Shown here: piece by piece, positions 1 to 5,600 of the stretch
Numbering within the stretch: position 1 is the first letter of the stretch
Layout of the letters: the number at the start of each line of letters is the position of its first letter
Source: Aphodousia sp048520025
GTDB lineage: Bacteria; Pseudomonadota; Gammaproteobacteria; Burkholderiales; Burkholderiaceae_F
Direction: 5' to 3'
Assembly (NCBI GenBank): GCA_048520025.1
Contig: DBFZTP010000050.1
Location: 1-8,696 of the forward strand
DNA: 8,696 nucleotides
The notes under the pieces: generated by a model
The model's input: only the letters and a program-made list of their open reading frames with translations
The model's database searches: none
What the model was told of the DNA's origin: nothing
Translations under genes and position numbers: made by a program

Positions 1-1
1 A

Positions 2-424
2 CGTGTAGCTGACGAAAACCAAGCGGTTGCTATTGAGAGTTTATCAACGAAGAACATGATGAGAAATCACCATCTAGCCAAGAGCATTGCCGATGTGGCT
101 TGGGGTGGATTTTTCACCTTGCTTGCTTACAAGTTAAAACGCCAAGGGAAACGATTAATTGAAATGGATCGTTTTTATCCATCGTCAAAGACTTGTAGTG
201 CCTGTGGGTACAAATTGGATGATTTGCCACTATCAATCCGAGCGTGGACTTGCCCGGTTTGTGGAGCCGCGCATGATCGAGATCATAACGCGGCGATCAA
301 TATCCAAAAGCAAGGACTTTTGAAATTAAAGGCGGAAGGGCTATCCGTCTCTGCTTGTGGAGGCTGTGTCAGTCATTGCGAAAACGATGCAACGGCCGTT
401 GAAACAAGAAGCCTTCGTCTTTAG
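2..424 (+). CDS. tnpB: TnpB RNA-guided nuclease, C-terminal part (5' end outside window)
   Basis: The open frame runs from the left edge without a start, so this is about the last 140 residues of a protein that normally has 350-450. TnpB proteins are RuvC-fold nucleases guided by an RNA from the element's own end (omega RNA) and relatives of Cas12. Visible in order: the RuvC-II stretch AIESL, with the likely catalytic Glu at codon 35-37, followed by the family-typical KNMMRNHHLAKSIADVAWG; a zinc ribbon with CSACG (Cys codons 194 and 203) and CPVCG (Cys codons 251 and 260); and RuvC-III HDRDHNAAINI, with the likely catalytic Asp at codon 281-283. The C-terminal tail is low in conservation, as usual. 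The part seen is unbroken, with all expected residues, so the gene may be functional, but RuvC-I and the N-terminus cannot be judged. An internal ATG at 56 is not the start, because the conserved sequence continues upstream of it. Confidence 0.93.
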   Translation, partial: RVADENQAVAIESLSTKNMMRNHHLAKSIADVAWGGFFTLLAYKLKRQGKRLIEMDRFYPSSKTCSACGYKLDDLPLSIRAWTCPVCGAAHDRDHNAAINIQKQGLLKLKAEGLSVSACGGCVSHCENDATAVETRSLRL

Positions 425-440
425 ACGAGGGAGTAGTCAC
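300..440 (+). ncRNA. Candidate omega RNA (reRNA) of TnpB, scaffold part
   Basis: In studied IS200/IS605 elements the guide RNA scaffold overlaps the 3' end of tnpB and ends at the element's right end, and the guide is read from the flanking DNA. By analogy the RNA here would cover the last part of tnpB plus the right-end hairpin. The guide would then start at about 441 (first bases gcgcaaccatgactgcac), which lies in the broken flavodoxin gene. The left limit at 300 is arbitrary; only the right end has support from sequence (hairpin and element boundary). Confidence 0.35.
412..430 (+). repeat. Right-end imperfect hairpin of the IS element
   Basis: TCGTC (415-419) pairs with GACGA (424-428) around the loop TTTA. 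CC (412-413) pairs with GG (429-430), leaving T414 as a single bulged base. Bulged subterminal hairpins of this size are what the TnpA transposases of this superfamily recognise. The tnpB stop TAG (422-424) lies in the loop and the first base of the right arm. No U-tract follows, so it does not look like a terminator. Confidence 0.75.
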
Positions 441-896
441 GCGCAACCATGACTGCACAATTGATGCCCAGTGGGGTACACGCCCAAATCGCACCAACGT
501 CTGCAAACCAACGTGTCGCTGTCATTTATTTTTCTAAAAGCGGTAACACAAAAAGTTTGGCCGAAAGCGTTGCGAATTTTAAGGATGCTGATCTTTTCAG
601 AATTGAACCGATAGAGCCGTATCCGTCTGACTATCAAAAGTCGACTGAAGTTGTGAAGTATGAGTTGGACAATAACATTGTGCGCCCAATCAAACCCGTT
701 ACAATCAATGTTGATGATTACGATGTTTTCGTGTTGCTTTCACCCACTTGGTGGCGGCTTGATGCACACGCGTGAAGACTTTGAAGCTTTGTTGCCCAAT
801 ACTCGCCTGGGGACGCACTTTACAACGTACGGTAGTGTTCGCAAAAATAGTTCGTTTGTCCGAGCTTGGTTACGAGAAAACGACTTAATCAAGTAA
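441..896 (+). pseudogene. Exported flavodoxin-like protein, broken gene
   Basis: Two frames together give most of a flavodoxin of the Flavodoxin_4 type. Frame one (to the stop at 773-775) has the FMN-phosphate loop in VAVIYFSKSGNTKSLAE and the later SPTWW. The second frame (about 750-896) has the family's C-terminal part, with LLPNTRLG, then YGSVRKNSSFVRAWL. The roughly 30 residues usually found between the WW motif and this C-terminal part are missing and the frame changes, so an out-of-frame deletion at about 749-756 is the simplest reading. The 5' end is also lost: in frame before the ATG at 449 come residues that continue a signal peptide, ending in MPSGVHAQ with VHA as a plausible signal peptidase site. 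The sequence starts exactly where the IS element seems to end. The ATG at 449 has no good ribosome site at normal spacing (GGGAG at 429-433 is too far away). An active product is unlikely. Confidence 0.8.
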
Positions 897-1059
897 AACT
901 AGCCTTTAAAGAAGAAGGATTTGACGATGAGTGACTAAATCCTTACGCCTTAGGCAAGTGAGCGCTGTCAAGCCTTAGCTCAGTTGGTTTAATCTCGTGT
1001 TGAAGAACACGACTTCAAGTGTTGACTGAAGATGAATTGTCAAACGTTTAAAAATTGAG
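897..1059. other. Gene-free stretch with hairpins and a tRNA-like block
   Basis: No credible protein gene on either strand. It holds a hairpin (915-944), the 14-base string TTAGCTCAGTTGGT (975-988), which equals the position 8-to-20 block of many bacterial tRNAs, and a perfect 7-bp hairpin TCGTGTT/AACACGA with loop GAAG (995-1012). CTTCA (1013-1017) and TGAAG (1027-1031) form a further 5-bp stem. GCCTTAG occurs twice (948-954 and 972-978). No tRNA can be folded: the D stem has no GAGC partner, there is no T arm, and no matching 3' acceptor strand follows. It may be the remains of deleted genes next to the flavodoxin pseudogene. Confidence 0.5.
915..944 (+). other. Hairpin enclosing a ribosome site and a three-codon ORF
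   Basis: AAGGATTT (915-922) pairs perfectly with AAATCCTT (937-944). The left arm contains the core of a Shine-Dalgarno-like run (GAAGAAGGA, 911-919). Seven bases after that run the loop holds ATG AGT GAC TAA (927-938), a Met-Ser-Asp mini-ORF. No longer ORF follows. This could be the start of a lost downstream gene or chance; no function is known. Confidence 0.35.
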
Positions 1060-1096
1060 ATCGGCTCAGAGTAGAAAAACTTTGAGCCGATTTTTT
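1060..1096 (+). terminator. Intrinsic terminator before ndk
   Basis: ATCGGCTCA (1060-1068) pairs perfectly with TGAGCCGAT (1083-1091). Four further inner pairs (1069-1072 with 1079-1082, one of them G-U) leave a 6-base loop. TTTTTT follows at 1091-1096. It closes whatever is transcribed from the flavodoxin side and insulates ndk. Confidence 0.9.
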
Positions 1097-1149
1097 CAAG
1101 TTTTTGTTGATTTTGGTAATAATTTTTGCCTGAGCGAGGCGTTGCTTTC

Positions 1150-1158
1150 TGCTAAAAT
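1150..1158 (+). promoter_or_regulatory. Candidate extended -10 promoter of ndk
   Basis: TGCTAAAAT has the TGn extension plus a -10 hexamer TAAAAT (1153-1158), four to five bases of which match TATAAT. No good -35 is found at 16-18 bases: TTGCCT (1126-1131) is 21 bases away. Extended -10 promoters need little of the -35. A start at about 1165 would give a leader of about 114 bases before the ndk ATG. It sits after the terminator and is the best candidate in the gap. Confidence 0.5.
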
Positions 1159-1173
1159 CCAACTGACTGAACG

Positions 1174-1247
1174 CAAGGGGGCAATCCCTTGACGATTCGA
1201 GAAATTTCTGATGATCCTAAGAGCCTCTTGCTTTGAGGATTGTCATC
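1174..1247 (+). other. Structured 5' leader of ndk
   Basis: A first hairpin CAAGGG/CCCTTG (1174-1179 with 1186-1191) is followed by a second structure. In it GATG (1210-1213) can pair with CATC (1244-1247), and ATCCT (1214-1218) with AGGAT (1236-1240), with a three-base bulge on the right side. An alternative is CCTC (1224-1227) with GAGG (1235-1238), so two folds exclude each other. The leader resembles no riboswitch that I recognise and has no U-tract that would make it an attenuator. Confidence 0.35.
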
Positions 1248-1278
1248 AACTTTTATTAACTATTTGGGGGATATACCA

Positions 1279-1731
1279 ATGGCTATCGAACGCACCCTTT
1301 CTATCATCAAACCTGATGCAGTTGCTAAGAACGTGATCGGTCAAATCTACACGCGTTTTGAAAACGCTGGTTTGAAGATTGTTGCCGCTCAAATGCGTCA
1401 ACTCTCTCAAGCTGAAGCCGAAGGCTTCTACGCCGTTCACAAAGAACGTCCCTTCTTCAAGGACTTGGTTGCTTTCATGACCTCTGGTCCCGTTATGATT
1501 CAAGTGTTGGAAGGCGAAGGCGCCATCCTCAAGAATCGTGAATTGATGGGCGCTACCGACCCGAAGAAGGCTGAAGCCGGTACGATCCGCGCTGACTTCG
1601 CTGAAAGCATCGACGCTAACGCCGTTCACGGCTCTGACGCTCCTGAAACGGCTGCCGTTGAAATTGCTTACTTCTTCCCGACGTTGGCAATCTGCGAACG
1701 CAAGTGCTGCGGTTGCTGCTGCGGTAAGTAA
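1279..1731 (+). CDS. ndk: Nucleoside diphosphate kinase with cysteine-rich C-terminal tail
   Basis: Ndk moves the gamma phosphate from ATP to other NDPs through a phospho-histidine and so balances the cytoplasmic (d)NTP pools. The product has 150 residues. IIKPDAV with Lys11, Tyr51, the NAVHGSD active site with the phospho-acceptor His117, and the EIAYFFP segment near the C-terminus are all present, and the sequence is close to the betaproteobacterial form throughout. I start at the ATG at 1279, because GGGGG (1266-1270) precedes it at normal spacing and MAIERTLSIIKPDAVAKN is the usual N-terminus; a TTG at 1240 would add 13 non-conserved residues. The family normally stops at about residue 141, here Arg141. 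This protein goes on with KCCGCCCGK, and with Cys139 has six cysteines in its last 12 residues. The gene appears to be transcribed alone, with terminators on both sides. The identity is certain; the role of the tail is unknown. Confidence 0.98.
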   Translation: MAIERTLSIIKPDAVAKNVIGQIYTRFENAGLKIVAAQMRQLSQAEAEGFYAVHKERPFFKDLVAFMTSGPVMIQVLEGEGAILKNRELMGATDPKKAEAGTIRADFAESIDANAVHGSDAPETAAVEIAYFFPTLAICERKCCGCCCGK

Positions 1732-1754
1732 TTCGCATCAAAATGGTTAAAGTG

Positions 1755-1789
1755 TCGCCGTCTCGCACAGAGGCGGTGATGCTTTCTTT
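1755..1789 (+). terminator. Terminator-like hairpin after ndk (first of two)
   Basis: TCGCCGTCTC (1755-1764) pairs with GAGGCGGTGA (1770-1779), ten pairs with two G-U wobbles and a loop of five bases. The tail TGCTTTCTTT is a broken U-tract, so alone it would be a weak terminator. It may instead protect the ndk transcript end. Confidence 0.55.
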
Positions 1790-1802
1790 GAGTTGTTTTC
1801 GG

Positions 1803-1826
1803 GTTCGAGGCTTTCTCGAACTTTTT
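1803..1826 (+). terminator. Intrinsic terminator after ndk (second of two)
   Basis: GTTCGAG (1803-1809) pairs perfectly with CTCGAAC (1815-1821) around the loop GCTTT, and TTTTT follows at once (1822-1826), with another T-run from 1830. It lies only 38 bases before the rlmN ATG, so rlmN transcription must come from read-through or from a promoter packed in or just after the hairpin. Confidence 0.8.
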
Positions 1827-1864
1827 GCGTTTTTATTTAACCCAATTTTTTAAGTTTTTGTCCT

Positions 1865-2998
1865 ATGGATACCGCTAATCGAGTCAATCTTTTAAACATG
1901 GATCGTGAAGGTTTGATTGCCTATTGCGAGAGTCTGGGGGAGAAGCGTTTTCGCGCCATTCAGCTTTTGCGTTGGATCCATCGCCACTGCGAAGGCGAGA
2001 TCGAAAACATGACCGATTTAGCCAAAAGTTTTCGTGCAAAGTTGTTAAACGAATGTGAGATTCGTGCGCCGAAACCGATTTGGGACAAGGTGAGTACGGA
2101 CGGTACTCGCAAGTGGCTTTTTGACTTGGGCAACGGCAATGCCGTTGAAACGGTTTTTATCCCTGAAGACGACCGCGGTACGTTGTGTATTTCCACACAA
2201 GCCGGTTGCGCCATGGGGTGCTTATTCTGCTCGACGGGTAAGCAAGGCTTTAACAGGAATTTAACAGCTGCCGAAATTATCGGTCAGCTCTGGCACGCAG
2301 AAAAAACGCTTCGTGCCGATGCCGGTATCACCGATCCCGCCGATCGTATCATCAGTAACGTTGTGCTGATGGGGATGGGGGAACCGCTACAGAATTTGGA
2401 TAACGTGATCATTGCCTTGAAGCTCATGCTCGATGACAATGGTTACGGTTTAAGTCGCCGTCGCGTCACGGTTTCCACCTGTGGTTTGACGCTTCAAATG
2501 GATAAGCTTGCGCAAGCCGTGCCAGTGGCATTGGCCGTGTCTTTGCATGCGCCCACGGATGAATTGCGTGACATGATTATGCCCATTAACCGCAAGCACC
2601 CGTTGGCGGATTTGATGGCGGCTTGTAAGCGCTATTTGCAATATGCACCGCGCGACTACATCACGTTTGAATACATCATGTTGGGTGGCGTGAACGACCA
2701 ATTGATGCACGCCAAACAATTGGCAAAGTTGGTTCGCGGGGTTTCTTGTAAGTTCAACTTGATTCCCTTTAATCCGTTCCCGGATAGCGATTTGAAAAAG
2801 CCCGATGTCAAGGATGTGAAGGCTTTTCAAGACTACTTGATGGGGCAAGGTATTGTCACAACGATTCGTAAGACGCGAGGGGATGATATTGATGCCGCTT
2901 GTGGTCAATTGGCCGGCAACATTAAAGACAAAACGCGTCGAGCTGAACGCTTAGCGGAACAAAAGGCTCGCGCAACGTTCTTGGTGAAAGAAAACTAA
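1865..2998 (+). CDS. rlmN: 23S rRNA/tRNA adenine-C2 methyltransferase RlmN
   Basis: RlmN is a radical-SAM enzyme that methylates C2 of A2503 in 23S rRNA and of A37 in certain tRNAs, which supports translation accuracy. The product has 377 residues, a normal length. The N-terminal RNA-binding helical domain is followed by the radical-SAM barrel with CAMGCLFC (Cys115, Cys119, Cys122 for the [4Fe-4S] cluster), then MGMGEPLQN (SAM binding region) and SLHAP. The two catalytic cysteines of the ping-pong mechanism are in place: Cys108, seven residues before the cluster motif as in E. coli, and Cys346 in DAACGQL, the residue that becomes methylated. The start at 1865 fits the family (NLLNMDREGL lies near the N-terminus as in E. 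coli NLLDLNRQ), yet no Shine-Dalgarno sequence precedes it. It is followed by ispG after 11 bases and is likely the first gene of the six-gene run. Confidence 0.98.
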   Translation: MDTANRVNLLNMDREGLIAYCESLGEKRFRAIQLLRWIHRHCEGEIENMTDLAKSFRAKLLNECEIRAPKPIWDKVSTDGTRKWLFDLGNGNAVETVFIPEDDRGTLCISTQAGCAMGCLFCSTGKQGFNRNLTAAEIIGQLWHAEKTLRADAGITDPADRIISNVVLMGMGEPLQNLDNVIIALKLMLDDNGYGLSRRRVTVSTCGLTLQMDKLAQAVPVALAVSLHAPTDELRDMIMPINRKHPLADLMAACKRYLQYAPRDYITFEYIMLGGVNDQLMHAKQLAKLVRGVSCKFNLIPFNPFPDSDLKKPDVKDVKAFQDYLMGQGIVTTIRKTRGDDIDAACGQLAGNIKDKTRRAERLAEQKARATFLVKEN

Positions 2999-3009
2999 TC
3001 GAGGCCGTC

Positions 3010-4260
3010 ATGGAAGTTTTTAAGGCTCGTCATCAAACGCAAACCGTCCATGTTCGCTATGCCGATCGTGATGTGACGATTGGCTCTGAGAGTCCGATTC
3101 GTGTTCAGTCGATGACCAATACGCCAACGACCGACATTGAAGCAACGGTTGAACAAGTGTTGGCATTGGCTTGCGCAGGCAGTGAATTGGTTCGTTTGAC
3201 GGTCAATACGCCGGAAGCAGCTCGTGCCGTTGTGGACATTCGCAAGCGTCTTGATGAAGTTGGTTGCACGGTACCTTTAGTGGGTGATTTTCACTATAAC
3301 GGCCATAAACTCTTAACCGAGGTGCCTGAGTGCGCTCTTGCCTTGTCGAAGTACCGCATCAATCCCGGTAACGTTGGCAAAGGGGAACGAGGTTTAGAAA
3401 ACTTTGCCAAGATGATTGAAGTGGCGATCAAAAACGATCGACCGGTTCGTATCGGTGTTAATGGCGGTTCGTTGGATCCTCAAATTTTGTCCCGTATGAT
3501 GGATGAAAATCGTCAAAAGGGCATGCCTGAGACGCCCACGGAAGTGTTGCGCCATGCGCTGGTGGCCTCTGCCATTGAGTCGGCCCGATACGCAGAGACG
3601 TTAGGTCTCGGGGCAGATAAGATTGTGCTCTCGGCAAAAGTGAGCGGAGTTGCCGATCTCATTGCCGTTTACCGAGAAATGGCACAGAAGTGTCACTATG
3701 CATTGCATTTGGGTTTGACCGAAGCCGGTATTGGCACCAAGGGCGTGGTGGCAAGTTCTGTTGCCATGGGGACGCTTTTGAGCGAAGGGATCGGGGACAC
3801 GATTCGTGTGAGTATTACGCCCATGCCCGGTAAAGCCCGTACTGAAGAAGTGGTTGTTGCTCAAGAACTTCTCCAGACGATGGGATTGCGTGCGTTTATG
3901 CCGTTGGTGGTCTCGTGCCCTGGGTGTGGTCGCACATCAAGCTCCCTTTTCCAACAATTGGCACTCGATACTCAAGCGTTCTTGCGTGAAAAAACGCCCG
4001 AGTGGCGTGAGACGGCCCCCGGCTTTGAGAGCATGGTGGTGGCTGTGATGGGCTGTGTGGTCAATGGTCCCGGCGAAAGTAAGAGCGCTAACATCGGCAT
4101 CAGCTTGCCCGGCTGTGGGGAGAGTCCCGTTGCGCCGGTTTTCGTCGATGGCGAAAAAATTGGAACAATTAAGGGTGAAGCCCAAGATTCTCACGCCATT
4201 AGTGAGAAGTTTCACGCTATGATTGAAGAGTATGTGCTTTCGCACTATGCTCGTAAGTAA
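3010..4260 (+). CDS. ispG: 4-hydroxy-3-methylbut-2-enyl diphosphate synthase (IspG/GcpE)
   Basis: IspG performs the penultimate step of the MEP isoprenoid pathway. It is a [4Fe-4S] enzyme that reductively turns MEcPP into HMBPP, which feeds quinone and undecaprenyl carrier synthesis. The 416 residues show an N-terminal TIM-barrel part (PIRVQSMTNTPTTD, LVRLTVNTPEA, YRINPGNVG, IGVNGGSLD) and a C-terminal cluster domain with CPGCGRT (Cys303, Cys306) and MGCVVNGPGE (Cys349, with Glu356 as the usual fourth ligand). The length fits the bacterial two-domain form without the plant-type insertion. GAGG (3001-3004) stands five bases before the ATG. The 11-base gap from rlmN leaves no room for rodZ, which often lies between the two in related bacteria. 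Confidence 0.98.
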   Translation: MEVFKARHQTQTVHVRYADRDVTIGSESPIRVQSMTNTPTTDIEATVEQVLALACAGSELVRLTVNTPEAARAVVDIRKRLDEVGCTVPLVGDFHYNGHKLLTEVPECALALSKYRINPGNVGKGERGLENFAKMIEVAIKNDRPVRIGVNGGSLDPQILSRMMDENRQKGMPETPTEVLRHALVASAIESARYAETLGLGADKIVLSAKVSGVADLIAVYREMAQKCHYALHLGLTEAGIGTKGVVASSVAMGTLLSEGIGDTIRVSITPMPGKARTEEVVVAQELLQTMGLRAFMPLVVSCPGCGRTSSSLFQQLALDTQAFLREKTPEWRETAPGFESMVVAVMGCVVNGPGESKSANIGISLPGCGESPVAPVFVDGEKIGTIKGEAQDSHAISEKFHAMIEEYVLSHYARK

Positions 4261-4288
4261 TTTACTGATCTATTGAAAGAAGATTGAA

Positions 4289-5596
4289 ATGGCTAAAGTT
4301 CAAAAAATTGCCGGTGTTCGCGGCATGAATGACATCCTGCCGGCCGACTCCTACATTTGGGAAGTGTTTACGGACACGGCCAATGCTGTCCTGGCAGGTT
4401 ACGGTTATAAGCAAATCCGTACGCCGATCCTTGAATCAACGCCCCTTTTCAAACGCGGTATCGGTGAAGTGACCGACATCGTGGAAAAGGAAATGTATTG
4501 CTTTACCGATAGCTTAAACGGTGAAGAATTGGCTTTGCGCCCTGAAAATACGGCCGGCGTCGTTCGTAGCGTTATTGAACATAATCTTTGCTACAACGCT
4601 CCGCAACGTCTTTGGTACTTTGGCCCGATGTTCCGTCACGAACGTCCCCAACGCGGTCGTTATCGTCAGTTCTATCAACTGGGTGTCGAAGCTTTGGGTT
4701 TTAAGGGGCCGGACGTTGACGTTGAACAAATTTTGATGGCACGTCGCCTTTTTGATGAATTGGAAATTTTGCCGTTGCGCTTGGAATTGAATTCCTTGGG
4801 TAATTTGGATGAACGTTTGGCTCACCGCGAAGCTTTGATCAAGTACTTTGAAGCTCACCAAGACATTTTGGATGAAGATGCCAAGCGTCGCTTGTACGCT
4901 AACCCGTTGCGCATTTTGGATACGAAAAATCCTGAAATGCAAGCCATGGTTGAAGCCGCTCCGCGTTTGCTTGACTATCTCAAAGAAGACAGTCTTGCTT
5001 TCTTAAATCGTTTGGAACGTTTGTTGAGTGTGGCTGGAGTCGACTACAACATCAACCCGCGTTTGGTGCGTGGTTTGGACTATTACAACCACACGGTTTA
5101 CGAATGGGTTACGGATAAGTTAGGTGCCCAAGCCACGGTTTGTGGTGGTGGTCGTTATGATCCGCTCGTTGAAATGTTGGGCGGTAAGCCCACGCCGGGT
5201 GTGGGTTTTGCCATGGGCGTCGAACGAGTCCTCGAAGTTATGCGCGAATGTGGCTTTAACGAAGAAACGACCGATACGGAATTTTATGTGTTGCACTCCG
5301 GTGGCGAAACGCAAGAGTACGCCATGTTGGTGGGCGAAATGCTTCGCGACGGTGGCTACGAAGTGATCGTGCATGCGGGCGAAGGCAGTTTCAAGAACCA
5401 AATGAAGAAGGCTGACCAATCGGGTGCCACCTTTGCATTGATTTGCGGCGAAGATGAATGCGCCAATCGTAAGATTACGGTTAAGCGTATGTACGGTCCT
5501 GAGGGTGAACGTTTCATGCAACAAGAAACGCTTGACTTGAATGACGCAATTACGTATTTTCTCGATATCGACAATGCATTCTTAGACGAGGAATAA
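4289..5596 (+). CDS. hisS: Histidyl-tRNA synthetase (class II)
   Basis: HisS charges tRNA-His in the cytoplasm and acts as a dimer. The 435-residue product has the full class IIc layout. Near the N-terminus is KIAGVRGMNDILP; motif 1 is around ANAVLAGYGYKQIRTPILE; motif 2 is around residues 110-137 (FGPMFRHERPQRGRYRQF). The histidine-specific motifs are LVRGLDYYNHTVYEW (259-273) and CGGGRYD (285-291), and motif 3 is GVGFAMGVERV (304-314). The anticodon-binding alpha/beta domain follows at about 330-425. No key residue is missing. The ATG has an A/G-rich ribosome site (GAAAGAAGA, 4275-4283) and follows ispG after 28 bases. The stop is only four bases from the next start, and the ribosome site of that gene (GAGGA, 5588-5592) lies inside the hisS 3' end, so translational coupling is likely. 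Confidence 0.98.
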   Translation: MAKVQKIAGVRGMNDILPADSYIWEVFTDTANAVLAGYGYKQIRTPILESTPLFKRGIGEVTDIVEKEMYCFTDSLNGEELALRPENTAGVVRSVIEHNLCYNAPQRLWYFGPMFRHERPQRGRYRQFYQLGVEALGFKGPDVDVEQILMARRLFDELEILPLRLELNSLGNLDERLAHREALIKYFEAHQDILDEDAKRRLYANPLRILDTKNPEMQAMVEAAPRLLDYLKEDSLAFLNRLERLLSVAGVDYNINPRLVRGLDYYNHTVYEWVTDKLGAQATVCGGGRYDPLVEMLGGKPTPGVGFAMGVERVLEVMRECGFNEETTDTEFYVLHSGGETQEYAMLVGEMLRDGGYEVIVHAGEGSFKNQMKKADQSGATFALICGEDECANRKITVKRMYGPEGERFMQQETLDLNDAITYFLDIDNAFLDEE

Positions 5597-5600
5597 TTCA

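Larger units (their letters stand above)
1..440 (+). mobile_element. IS200/IS605-superfamily element, right-hand part
   Basis: The stretch holds the 3' half of a tnpB gene followed by the kind of subterminal hairpin that marks the right end of IS200/IS605 elements. The left end, any tnpA transposase gene and the tnpB start lie outside the window. I place the right boundary at about base 440, after the TCAC at 437-440. From there on the reading frame matches the end of a signal peptide of the next (broken) gene, and elements of this family commonly end in a short tetranucleotide like this a few bases past the hairpin. The boundary is inferred, not proven. These elements make no target duplication and have no terminal inverted repeats, so none is expected. 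Confidence 0.75.

Noticed and set aside
412..430. IS right-end hairpin read as a transcription terminator
   Set aside because: No U-tract follows. The bulged stem and the position across the tnpB stop fit a transposition end.
449..775. Short but functional flavodoxin of 108 residues
   Set aside because: It ends right after the WW motif, and the family's C-terminal part continues in another frame just behind it. The 5' end is also cut, so a broken gene explains the data better.
969..1045. A complete tRNA gene in the gap before ndk
   Set aside because: Only the position 8-to-20 block matches. There is no GAGC partner for the D stem, no T arm, and no 3' acceptor strand pairing with CAAGCCT.
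1240..1278. Longer ndk starting at TTG 1240
   Set aside because: It would add 13 residues not seen in the family. The ATG at 1279 has GGGGG at proper spacing and yields the standard Ndk N-terminus.
2450..2908. Reverse-strand open frame of 152 codons within rlmN
   Set aside because: It lies fully opposite a conserved gene, has no recognisable domain, and results from codon bias of the true strand. The same holds for the reverse frames opposite ispG, hisS, bamB and der.
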